A model generated the notes under the pieces. That model did no database searches. It saw only the letters and a program-made list of their open reading frames with translations, and was not told the DNA's origin. From Methylocapsa acidiphila B2 (lineage in GTDB: Bacteria; Pseudomonadota; Alphaproteobacteria; Rhizobiales; Beijerinckiaceae), in contig NZ_KE386496.1 in the NCBI RefSeq assembly GCF_000427445.1, positions 3,030,504-3,094,503 on the forward strand: a stretch of DNA of 64,000 nt. Direction: 5' to 3'. This document shows, one piece after another, positions 56,725-64,000 of this stretch (the first letter of the stretch is position 1; the number at the start of each line of letters is the position of its first letter). The position numbers and the translations under genes are program-made.

Positions 56725-58806
56725 CTAAACCACAATATGCTCGAGCTCGTCGAATGCCGCTACCAGTGCGGGGCGCAGCTTGTGAAAATCTCGATGTTTC
56801 AGACGGCGTGTTCCTGCAGCCGACTTAGCTGAACGGGGATGAGCGGTGAACGATTCTAGCCGCAGGCTGTGAAGATCCTCGAATGCTTTCATTGTCTTTG
56901 GCAAGAGCGACACAAGTGTAGGATGCTTAAGTGCAACGCCGTATTTCGGGTAGATCTTTCCGGGGCAAATTCTCCGAAAGACTACTTCAGTTGTTTTATC
57001 ATAAAAACTGTCAAGACGGGTCATAAACGCGTCAATATCTGTCTCCTGAGTTTGTTTTATGAATATAGCCATTTGTTCTGCATGTTTGTGATCAGTACCA
57101 AATAACGTGATCCAGTTGTAATCTGTTTCCGGCCTTTTCAAGACGTAGGCAATAACGGAATTTATCATGCTTGGTGGTTTGCCGACGGATCTGATGAGCT
57201 TGAAAGTCTTCAGAATCATTTTGGCCGACTCAAATATGTCGTGATGAGGCTTATCCAACAGGATAGCTTCTTCGGCTAGTCTCGCAGCGGCGCACCGCGT
57301 AATCTCGCTTTCCTGAATCCGCATCGATTTATTCAAAAAATCCCGATAGCTTGGAGTCCCGAATTGGTCCGCGGTGAGTTCCCGGAGGATGCATTTTCTG
57401 ACCCACCAATCAGTCTCACTATCGCGCAGCGTCTCCATTTCGCGAAATGTGATCGCCTTTGTCTGGATGGCCCACGCGATCAGCGCCTCTTTATAGGTCG
57501 GCTGAAGAGGAAGCTGACTTCTCGCGGGCCGCAATAGCCGTTGGGCGGCAAAATGCCCGAGCACAGCTGAGTCGGTGCTAGACATGCGGCCGAGGCAGGC
57601 GCGCAGAATGTCGCCGGTGACCGAATGGTATAGCTCTGGCTCCTTAAGGTATGTCGTTATCTCCGCGGCCAACCGAGTCGGTATGACTTTGTACCTTGAA
57701 AAATATGAGGAGATTGCGCCACTGTATTCTGGGTGTCGTTTAATAACCTTAAGAAGCCTTTCACTCAACCTGTAGTTAGGCCTAGCTTGTGCAATTAAGT
57801 ATTTGAAGCGAGTGGACAGGAGCGGGTCTACGCGGGATCTGCGGGTTATTTCAAGAAGCCGCGAAGCCAGTTTTTTCTGATTCACAACGGGCCGTATCGA
57901 CGGTTCTGGAGGTCGACTGACAGACTTGATTTCGTCATTTGGATTGGTGATGCGCCGGATATTAATTTTGGAGGTTTGCGGGAACAAACCGACTTCTTTC
58001 GACGAGAGGTCAAGAGCGATCAGCTTTCTCCGCAGCACATCCTCCGATTTGGCGAATATTTTTATATCGTCGACATACCGGATGTAGCGTGTGTTGCTGC
58101 CTCTTTCGCCAGCCTTGTCTATGTGCTGCAGAACTACTTCCGAAAGCATGCCAGAGGACAGAGGACCTTGAGGGATACCGTGTTCATGATAGATTGCTCC
58201 CCGTCCAGTGCTCCACGTGGATGAGGTCCATTGTCGTAGGCATTGCATCAATATTTTAATAGCATCTTCGTCAAGGCCGACGTCTTTGAGAAAATGTTTC
58301 AAGACGTGGTGATCGATTGAGTCGTAAAATGCAGCCAGATCGAAGTTTGCAACATATGTAAATCTATTCGAGTGTAACTCACGAATAGTTCGGGCCATAA
58401 GTCGATAACTATCCTGCCATTTAAAATAAAAGAATACAGAAGACTTACCCGCATACAAATGAGCAAACACGCGTTTTCTATATCTATGTTTTGTCTTATG
58501 TTTTAGTAAGTCTGAAATAATGTTTACGCATGCCTGATAGACAATTTGATCTTCAATCGTCAACAAAGTCAGTGGCCTCAACGTTCCTGATGGCTTTGGC
58601 ACCATAACCTTTGAGGCGTGGTTCGGAATGTAACGATTAGAGAGACCATCTTTGCGCAGTTGCCGGAGCATAGTGTCAGACGAAAGAGCAAAGGCAGCAT
58701 AAGAGTCTCTAAAGAGTGCCTTGTACCTAGCGTCTGGATTAGACAGTATCCAGCGGTAAGCTCGACGAAGATTTCCTAATTCAAATATCTTTTCGAGAGT
58801 ACTCAA
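56725..58806 (-). CDS. Reverse transcriptase of unknown-group/defence-associated type
   Basis: 693 residues from TTG 58806, chosen because its TTGA overlaps the stop of the small upstream ORF and AGGA lies 9 bases before it; the frame stays open to a TTG at 58893. RT blocks: KPSGTLRPLTL (71-81), FDLAAFYDSIDH (155-166), GIPQGPLSS (210-218) and YVDD (244-247), so the catalytic Asp residues are intact. There is no maturase or endonuclease, and residues 260-693 form a long helical region, as in Abi/UG/DRT antiphage RTs. The gene is clearly lower in GC than its neighbours and its spacing in the locus suggests insertion. Exact RT group is not resolved. Retron origin is less likely, since no msr-msd structure was found by eye. 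Confidence 0.85.
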   Translation of the reverse strand: MSTLEKIFELGNLRRAYRWILSNPDARYKALFRDSYAAFALSSDTMLRQLRKDGLSNRYIPNHASKVMVPKPSGTLRPLTLLTIEDQIVYQACVNIISDLLKHKTKHRYRKRVFAHLYAGKSSVFFYFKWQDSYRLMARTIRELHSNRFTYVANFDLAAFYDSIDHHVLKHFLKDVGLDEDAIKILMQCLRQWTSSTWSTGRGAIYHEHGIPQGPLSSGMLSEVVLQHIDKAGERGSNTRYIRYVDDIKIFAKSEDVLRRKLIALDLSSKEVGLFPQTSKINIRRITNPNDEIKSVSRPPEPSIRPVVNQKKLASRLLEITRRSRVDPLLSTRFKYLIAQARPNYRLSERLLKVIKRHPEYSGAISSYFSRYKVIPTRLAAEITTYLKEPELYHSVTGDILRACLGRMSSTDSAVLGHFAAQRLLRPARSQLPLQPTYKEALIAWAIQTKAITFREMETLRDSETDWWVRKCILRELTADQFGTPSYRDFLNKSMRIQESEITRCAAARLAEEAILLDKPHHDIFESAKMILKTFKLIRSVGKPPSMINSVIAYVLKRPETDYNWITLFGTDHKHAEQMAIFIKQTQETDIDAFMTRLDSFYDKTTEVVFRRICPGKIYPKYGVALKHPTLVSLLPKTMKAFEDLHSLRLESFTAHPRSAKSAAGTRRLKHRDFHKLRPALVAAFDELEHIVV

Positions 58807-59012
58807 CGATGCGTATCCTGGAGCAGGCTGAGCAACTCTTTTACATATGATGGGCCGCCTGCAACAAGCAAAATTTGGTTGGATCGTGACCAAATATAGG
58901 CATCAAGGCGCGGCATAGCGGGTGATATGGACAGGGTCAAAGAGCGACTAATCGCGCTAAGCAGGCTCCGACGTCTATCAAGCTGCGGTTGACGCTTCCG
59001 CCACGCGAGCAT
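58803..59012 (-). CDS. Small ORF translationally coupled to the reverse transcriptase
   Basis: 69 residues from ATG 59012 (SD-like GAGG 11 bases upstream; TTG 59057 is an alternative). It ends LLSLLQDTHR, and its TGA forms the TTGA overlap with the RT start. Middle residues PRLDAYIWSRSNQILLVAGG look like a folded core. No family recognised. It may be an accessory protein, or simply a leader ORF that controls RT translation. Confidence 0.5.
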   Translation of the reverse strand: MLAWRKRQPQLDRRRSLLSAISRSLTLSISPAMPRLDAYIWSRSNQILLVAGGPSYVKELLSLLQDTHR

Positions 59013-59411
59013 TGAAGTGCATGCCTCAAAAACCGCAGCATCCGCCCGGAGCCCCAATGCCTAAAATCAAAGGAAATCAAATCGCGCCCGGCGCGGTCAT
59101 CGCCCGAGCCATCATTCACACAATGCCCAAAAGTAACGCTAGCGCCTAATCAATGTGCTGACCGGAGCGTCTTGGACGCCACCTGCCGCCAAGCTTCAAG
59201 GAAGGCGTCGCCTAGCCCATAATCCTCCGGCATGCCAAGCAGTAGGTTGATAAAATTGTCAACTGCGTATCGCTTAGCGTCATCAGAATTCAACGCAATG
59301 AGGTACACCGCGATCACATGCTCGATCTCTCCGACGCCATGCGGCTTATCACTGGAGCTTGTGCGATTGGCCGACCGACGGCAAGGGCGCTGATCTCGCC
59401 GCGTGCGGCCA
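59013..59411. other. Gap between bicupin and RT island, no firm gene
   Basis: Several short, overlapping frames exist on both strands. One on the minus strand (59150-59317, GTG start, 55 residues, ending AWRQVASKTLRSAH) and one on the plus strand (about 59025-59149) look moderately protein-like, but none has a good start and Shine-Dalgarno. It could hold a gene remnant or a non-coding RNA paired with the RT. Confidence 0.4.
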
Positions 59412-60659
59412 TCAGGCCGGCTGAATGCCGACCTTATCCTTTGGAAACCGCGCCAGGACTGCGGGGTCTATGTTGAGATGTTGCGCGACGAGATCGGGCG
59501 GCGTGTGGGTCAGCCAGTTTGACAGATCCACCTCCTGATATTCAGGCGCCTTGAAGATCACCAGAACCTGCAGGTCTTCCGTGCCCGTGTTCAGGATGTA
59601 ATGGCCTTGGTTCCTTGGCACGACGCCGACGTCGCCGGGGCGGAAATCGAAGGTCGTCGCCCTCGGCCCGGCGTCGAAAACCGTCATGCGCCCCTGGCCT
59701 TTGATCCAGTACTGCCATTCGTCCGCATTGGGATGCCAATGCAGCCGCCGAAGCGCGCCCGGCTTGATGGTCTCGAGCGCCGCCGCGATCGTGGTCGACG
59801 CCTTGAAATTATGGCTGTCGGCCAGATAGATCGTGCCGGACTCGTTCTGCTTCACCGGCGTGGTGGCCGTGAGGGAGAAGGTGAAGGGCTGCTGCGCCTT
59901 TCCGCCCGCGCCCACGGCGGCTTGGGCCGCCGCAAGCGGGCCGGGCTCCTTGCCTTGGAAGATCCAAAGATCGTGCAGCGGAATGTTCTTGAAGGTTTCG
60001 ACCGGAACCCCGAAATTTTGGGCGAGAATCTCCGGCGGGGTATGCGCGATCCAGTCCGTCAACAGCAGCGTGCTGAATTCGGACTGATGGGCGTCGTCGA
60101 ACACGAGGAGGAATTCGGCTCCCTCCGGGCCGAGTCCTTGCAGCGCGTGCGGGCAGCCGGCGGGAAAGAACCAGAGGTCGCCGGGACCGACGTCCTGTAT
60201 GTTGGCGTTGCCATTTTGGTCGAGCAGGGTCGTTCTGCACCGTCCCTTGGTGACGATGCCCCATTCATTGGCGAGATGCCAATGCAGCTCGCGGATGCCG
60301 CCGGGGCCAAGGCGCATGTCCACCCCGGAGACGTCCTTAGAGGCCGGAAACTCCGTGATCGTGACCTGCCGTCCCCATCCGCCCGCCTGGATGCGCTTCG
60401 GCATGATGTTGAATGAGGACCACAGCATCGGCATGGTGCCGACGTCTGTGGGAGGCGGGCTTTGAAAGGCTGGAAGCTCTCTGGCGAGCGCCGGATTTTG
60501 CGGGCCAGGATCGGAAATTGCGGCGGGCGAAGAGTTTATGGCGCCCTGCGGCGGCTCGTCCGGATTGCCGAACGCCGCGGCCCGGGCTTCCTCGAAGGAG
60601 AGGGCAGCGCCGCCGACCGCGCTCAAGGCCAATATTGCGCGGCGTGAGAAATCATCCAT
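59412..60659 (-). CDS. Oxalate decarboxylase-like bicupin
   Basis: 415 residues. A Tat-like signal (SRRAILALSAVGGAAL) suggests export. Two cupin domains each carry the Mn ligands: ELHWHLANEW with GCPHAL in the first, RLHWHPNADEW with NQGHY in the second. The SEFST lid after the first cupin retains the catalytic Glu of OxdC (SENST type). It probably converts oxalate to formate and CO2. It is convergent with nothing; the RT island lies downstream. Confidence 0.9.
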   Translation of the reverse strand: MDDFSRRAILALSAVGGAALSFEEARAAAFGNPDEPPQGAINSSPAAISDPGPQNPALARELPAFQSPPPTDVGTMPMLWSSFNIMPKRIQAGGWGRQVTITEFPASKDVSGVDMRLGPGGIRELHWHLANEWGIVTKGRCRTTLLDQNGNANIQDVGPGDLWFFPAGCPHALQGLGPEGAEFLLVFDDAHQSEFSTLLLTDWIAHTPPEILAQNFGVPVETFKNIPLHDLWIFQGKEPGPLAAAQAAVGAGGKAQQPFTFSLTATTPVKQNESGTIYLADSHNFKASTTIAAALETIKPGALRRLHWHPNADEWQYWIKGQGRMTVFDAGPRATTFDFRPGDVGVVPRNQGHYILNTGTEDLQVLVIFKAPEYQEVDLSNWLTHTPPDLVAQHLNIDPAVLARFPKDKVGIQPA

Positions 60660-61086
60660 CGCTTAATCTCCTTCGGTGCGGAGCAATCGGCAAAATTTCG
60701 ATTTTCCTCATCCTTGAACAGGCGAGCGGGCGCGCCGCGAGGAAGAGAAATGTTAGGCGAAACAAAATCGATGATCGCGGGGAGTCTATGAGGAGGACAT
60801 GAAAATTGTCTTACATTTGCGGCCGCGGGAAAATTTGCCGCCGCCGCGGAGCTCCGTCCGTCCATTCTTTTTGGAAGTCAGCAAGGCGTCGCCGGCGGTT
60901 GTACGGCTGCGGCGCAAACACACGGTCAACCGGCGCGGTGGGCGACGGTCGCCTCTCCATCCTCGGCGCTGTCGCCAACGGCGGGCGATCCCGAAGAATC
61001 TGCAAGCGCAAGAGGGAGTTCCGCATCAGCCTGAACCGCCTGGACCGGTCGCGTCGAGGGCCTGACCCGAGCCGATGCGTCCTTGG
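60660..61086. other. Gene-free stretch upstream of the bicupin gene
   Basis: Only arginine-rich open frames, typical of random reading in GC-rich DNA, were found here. The bicupin promoter should lie just before 60660 on the minus strand, where AT-rich words such as TTAGGCGAAACAAAATC occur. No other element seen. Confidence 0.45.
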
Positions 61087-61947
61087 CTAGGCATCCAAAA
61101 AGGCGCGGGCTTGGCTCACGAAGAGCCCGTGGTGTTGGAAGAGGGCGCCGTGGCCGGAATCAGGATACAGGCTAAGATAAGCGTTGCTCATAGCGCCGAA
61201 CATCCCAAGGGCGTTGGCCGCGGGCAGCATGGTGTCGTGGCTGCCGCTTGCCACGAGGGCAGGCTGGGCGATCGCGCGCAGCATGGCGTGCTCGGGGTCG
61301 GGCGTTGCGCACCAGGTGATCAGAGCCTTGGCCTGGGGGTCGGTCACGTCACTGCCGTTGTTGACATCCCGATCTTCCTTACGGGCGTTCACCCGATTGA
61401 GAAACGCTCTGCCGGCGGCCTGGCTAGCCGCCGATTGGGTGAAGAACAGCGGCAACCGCGGATCCGGCGCTTCGGTATGGGAGAAAGCCTCCTTGAGGAC
61501 GGCTAGCAAGTGCTCTTCTCCGCCCCGCGGCGCCGTGCCGACGAGGATCAGCTTGCGGACCAGCGGGCCGTGTTCGGCCGCGATCTGCTGGGCGACGCAG
61601 CCGCCGAGGGAATATCCCAGCAGATCGACATTGGAGAAGCCGAGAAGGTCGAGAAAGGCGACGGCGTCGCGAGCCATGGCCGCGACATTGTCCGGCGTTT
61701 TACCCGTGGAACGGCCGACGCCAGCGTTGTCGAACGCAATCACGGGACGATCCACGGCGAGGGCGTTCACGACGGCGGGATCCCAGGCGTCGATGTTCCC
61801 CGAGAAATGCTGCAGCAGAACCAGCGGCGTTCCGGTCGATGGGCCGAGCCGGCGATAGGCGAAGCGGACCCCGTCGCCGTCGACGTAACGGGTGGGCGCG
61901 GCTTCCAGCGTTTCGCGCCGGGATGTCCCTGCGTCGAGGTCGGTCAT
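61087..61947 (-). CDS. Alpha/beta hydrolase
   Basis: 286 residues. Oxyanion segment LVLLQHFSGNIDAWD, nucleophile elbow GYSLGG (Ser), late SHDTMLPAANA with a candidate acid, and DSGHGALFQHH with the catalytic His. The lid region (about 125-210) is typical of C-C hydrolases and haloperoxidase-like enzymes. Substrate unknown. It follows the DUF302 gene on the same strand, opposite the MarR gene, and may be in that regulon. Confidence 0.88.
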   Translation of the reverse strand: MTDLDAGTSRRETLEAAPTRYVDGDGVRFAYRRLGPSTGTPLVLLQHFSGNIDAWDPAVVNALAVDRPVIAFDNAGVGRSTGKTPDNVAAMARDAVAFLDLLGFSNVDLLGYSLGGCVAQQIAAEHGPLVRKLILVGTAPRGGEEHLLAVLKEAFSHTEAPDPRLPLFFTQSAASQAAGRAFLNRVNARKEDRDVNNGSDVTDPQAKALITWCATPDPEHAMLRAIAQPALVASGSHDTMLPAANALGMFGAMSNAYLSLYPDSGHGALFQHHGLFVSQARAFLDA

Positions 61948-62032
61948 GTCATCCTCCAGGTGCTCAGAGAATTGGAAGTGTCGAATACATCCGGCCCGTT
62001 CTGGCCGTGTCCAAGCTGGTCCCGCGTCGATC

Positions 62033-62530
62033 TCAGGCGACCGCGCCTGTTGCGAGCTCCGCCAAGGCGCGGAGCTTGGCGTCGAGTTTGAGAGCTGCGG
62101 CGGAGACGTCTTCGTTGTGGAGCCGGCTCATCAGAGATGACGGCAGATCATAGGCCAGACGAACCTCGCCAGTCGTCGTTTGGAAGATCACGACTCTTAT
62201 CGGAACGTTGAGGCCGACGCCGGGATCATGTGTGATCATGGTCTGAGCCACCAGCGGATTGCCAATGACATACGAACGGATTTTGGCTTCAGCGCCTATC
62301 TTCGCCATCCAGGCGCCGTGATCGTTCGTCAGGAAGCGCATGAAGCCGCTTCGGCCCTCGTAACCCCCGATGCGGGTCTCGAAGTCGCCCCGACTCGCGG
62401 CCGCAGCGACTTCCCGCGGGAGCGCGCCGTCCTCGACCGTCCCGAGCTCAGCCTCGAAGGCGGCGACGACGCTCTCGAAGGAACGCTGGCTGACATGCTC
62501 ATAGTGCTGAACGGTGAAGCTATCGATCAT
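62033..62530 (-). CDS. DUF302 domain protein
   Basis: 165 residues from ATG 62530, with GAGG 5-8 bases upstream. DUF302-like core: VVAAFEAELGTVEDGALP, YVIGNPLVAQTMITHDPGVG and PIRVVIFQTTTGEVRLAYDL. Some DUF302 proteins bind redox or oxidative ligands, but function is not settled. First gene of a probable two-gene unit with the hydrolase, divergent from the MarR gene across a shared promoter. Confidence 0.82.
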   Translation of the reverse strand: MIDSFTVQHYEHVSQRSFESVVAAFEAELGTVEDGALPREVAAAASRGDFETRIGGYEGRSGFMRFLTNDHGAWMAKIGAEAKIRSYVIGNPLVAQTMITHDPGVGLNVPIRVVIFQTTTGEVRLAYDLPSSLMSRLHNEDVSAAALKLDAKLRALAELATGAVA

Positions 62531-62594
62531 TGCCGCCTCGCAGCGCATTCGCCGTGCCCGCCCGACATCTCATCGACCTTCAGGACAGGCTCAA

Positions 62595-62647
62595 CTTGAC
62601 ATAGCCGCATATGCAGGTATATTAGCTCCTATAATGAGCTTGTCAAG
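62595..62647. promoter_or_regulatory. Overlapping divergent promoters with a MarR-type operator candidate
   Basis: Plus strand: TTGACA (62596-62601) and TATATT (62618-62623), spacing 16. Minus strand: TTGACA (62646-62641) and TAATAT (62624-62619), spacing 16. The two promoters share the -10 segment. AGCTC-N7-GAGCT (62624-62640) is a palindrome across the plus-strand TATAAT word at 62630-62635, a natural binding site for the neighbouring MarR protein. Confidence 0.6.
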
Positions 62648-62653
62648 ATTGCC

Positions 62654-63091
62654 ATGACTCTCGCCCCTCCTGAGTTCTGCACCTGCTTGGCGCTACGCCA
62701 GGCGGCCCGTCACGTGAGCCAGTTCTACGATCAGCATCTGGCTCCCTCAGGACTGCGGATAACGCAGTTCTCGATTCTCGCTAAGTTGAAGGCGAGGGGA
62801 CCGTTGACCATCAATAGCCTTGCCGAGGCGTTAGTGATGGACCCGACGACCCTCGGCCGAAACATTCTTCCCCTGCAGCGAGACGGACTCATCGCCGTTG
62901 TTCGAGGGGTGGGCGACCGCCGGAGCAAAGAACTGCGCCTGACCGACATCGGGCTGGAGCGACTCAATGAGGCCTGGAAATATTGGGCTGCGGCCCAGGC
63001 AGGGTTCGACGCCGCCTTTGGCAGCCGTCAGGATTCGGAATTGCGAACGCTGATGCGAACCGTTGCGTCGACCGAGCTTGTGGCTGAGTGA
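62654..63091 (+). CDS. MarR family transcriptional regulator
   Basis: 145 residues. DNA-binding core: FSILAKLKARGPLTINSLAE, DPTTLGRNILPLQRDGLI and GDRRSKELRLTDIG, a winged helix with the beta wing. Dimer helices lie at both ends. Two Cys (FCTCLALRQAARH) near the start could sense oxidants or electrophiles. Divergent from the DUF302 and hydrolase pair, which it probably represses. Confidence 0.9.
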   Translation: MTLAPPEFCTCLALRQAARHVSQFYDQHLAPSGLRITQFSILAKLKARGPLTINSLAEALVMDPTTLGRNILPLQRDGLIAVVRGVGDRRSKELRLTDIGLERLNEAWKYWAAAQAGFDAAFGSRQDSELRTLMRTVASTELVAE

Positions 63092-63640
63092 CGATCGAAA
63101 GCATCCGCGCATCTACCTTGCCGACTCCGCCAGGCGAAGCGCGTTAATGTCATTGTTGAAACTCGCCCAATCCACAATGGATGGATCGGCGGAAAGCGCG
63201 ATCGGATCAGTCGCTGCCAGGCCGACGGCAGTGAGGTGGTCAGCTGGCGCGGACACGCCCGAGCCACTCTGTGTGGGCGCTTTTGCGCCGGCGAAAGTCA
63301 GATAGCTCCCGCCGACATCGAGCTGCGCCGGCGTCTGCGTCCTGTTGCCGCCCGGTTGGCTGTAGCCGTCGAGTTGCGGAGCGCCGAAGTTGGTCGTTCC
63401 AGTTGGATTGACCCGAATGGTCCCTGCAAGGCGGAGGCACCCTTGCTGCTGACTCACGCCAGAGGAGCTGCGCATCCAAAGTAGCTTGGATAGCCAAAGG
63501 TCAACGTAGTTTGCGCATATCGGAGACTTGGGTCACCATATATGCCGCCATAGGGATCGCTGAGTCGCAGATTCTCTTGAAAGGCATTTGCACCAACAGC
63601 GCCCGAGGTTAAAGCTTTTAGAAGTTAAAACCACTTTGCA
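63092..63640 (-). pseudogene. Decayed fragment of a secreted protein
   Basis: Two minus-strand frames read protein-like but are interrupted. One at about 63470-63630 (ENLRLSDPYGGIYGDPSLRY, TTLTFGYPSYFG) is bounded by stops without a start. The other at 63113-63475 continues with TNFGAPQLDGYSQPGGNRT and SYLTFAGAKAPTQSGSG. Gly- and Asn-rich content suits a type I secretion substrate. Relationship to the HlyD relic is inferred. Confidence 0.4.
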
Positions 63641-63651
63641 TCGAAGCTGTA

Positions 63652-63810
63652 TTACGTGTTGAATTGCATGATCGGCGAGAGCAAATATTCGATCACGCGG
63701 CGATCTCCGGTTTTGATCTCGGCCGAGACGCGCATGCCGAGTTGGATCGCCTCCTTCAAGTCATCGGCGAGAATCCAGGCCTACGACAGGCTGATCTTCG
63801 CGAGATAGGA
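63652..63810 (-). pseudogene. C-terminal relic of a HlyD-type type I secretion adaptor
   Basis: The minus-strand reading DLSYLAKISLS, stop, AWILADDLKEAIQLGMRVSA and IKTGDRRVIEYLLSPIMQFN closely follows the C-terminus of HlyD-family periplasmic adaptors, ending in TAA at 63652-63654. An in-frame TAG at 63781-63783 interrupts it. The upstream part to the window end does not read as HlyD, so the gene is truncated as well. A pseudogene of a T1SS locus. Confidence 0.6.
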
Positions 63811-64000
63811 GAGGTCCTGCGCCTGCGCGCCGCGGCCGTTAGCCGTCGCGGCTTGCAGCGGCGCGAGCGCGGCGGCGAGCCCCGCCCGGCTCCGTGGGCC
63901 TCGCCGCCGCGCCTCTTGCCACGCGAAGCAGCCGGCAAAGCCTTGCATAGGTGGGCAGATCGGTCGGAGAGTTGAGGACGGACATGTCATCGGTTCGGTC

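Noticed and set aside
58937-59119. 60-residue minus-strand frame beside the small RT-linked ORF
   Set aside because: Overlaps the coupled ORF in another frame and has no good Shine-Dalgarno; kept only as part of the ambiguous gap.
60799-61090. Arg-rich plus-strand frames upstream of the bicupin
   Set aside because: Low complexity, overlapping frames and no homology seen; judged non-coding.

Overview
The window is GC-rich chromosomal DNA of an alphaproteobacterium, most probably of the order Hyphomicrobiales (Rhizobiales). The gene families point there: DUF2312, DUF1036, DUF2244, DUF3455 and DUF937 proteins, an NdvA-like exporter, RpoH next to an RluA-type pseudouridine synthase, a STAS-MlaE permease, and a short-form Gnd next to transketolase. 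A methanotroph of the Methylocystis/Methylosinus kind would fit the CopC/CopD block, but no methane-oxidation gene is present, so that placement is only a guess. No tRNA, rRNA, CRISPR array or intact insertion sequence was recognised.

Layout. 0-5.6 kb: end of msrP, a DUF3455 protein, a RecD-like helicase preceded by a near-perfect parS-like palindrome, a lower-GC orphan membrane protein, nth, DUF2244 and DUF937. 5.6-12.1 kb: a MATE exporter, a CDF metal exporter and a four-gene Mla-type lipid transport operon. 12.3-18.8 kb: a metal-oriented block (Cys-rich exported protein, outer-membrane barrel, CopC, CopD, VIT1/CCC1 and MgtC/DUF4010 membrane proteins) and the muropeptide epimerase dgcA. 18.8-28.2 kb: an AT-rich leader and large secreted beta-helix protein, OhrR, HrcA, a TPR/glycosyltransferase/DUF6165 fusion and an orphan. 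28.4-38.8 kb: an AroK-AroB fusion with a HlyC/CorC protein, a Rieske protein, an NdvA-like ABC exporter, rluD, rpoH and a YebC-family regulator. 39-49.5 kb: a KGG-repeat stress protein, a pgl-gnd-tkt pentose-phosphate group, an Old Yellow Enzyme, DUF2312, an N-formylglutamate amidohydrolase, DUF1036 and pyk. 49.5-56.6 kb: an aerolysin/ETX-MTX2-like protein, an amidase, a TerB-like plus Coq4-like fusion, PBP1A and dnaN. 56.7-59.4 kb: a low-GC reverse-transcriptase island. 59.4-64 kb: an oxalate-decarboxylase-like bicupin, an alpha/beta hydrolase and DUF302 gene divergent from a MarR regulator, then decayed remains of a type I secretion locus.

The strongest candidate for an undescribed system is the island behind dnaN. 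It holds a 693-residue reverse transcriptase with a YVDD active site and a long non-RT C-terminal region. Its TTG start overlaps the stop of a small upstream ORF in a TTGA junction, which suggests translational coupling. About 0.4 kb of DNA without a clear gene lies upstream and could encode an associated RNA. The architecture resembles unknown-group/defence-associated RTs, but the exact group cannot be assigned by eye. Second-tier oddities are the Coq4-like protein with an intact HDxxH-x11-E motif fused to a TerB-like N-terminus, the aerolysin-like protein, the AroK-AroB fusion, the TPR-glycosyltransferase-DUF6165 fusion and the parS-like site.
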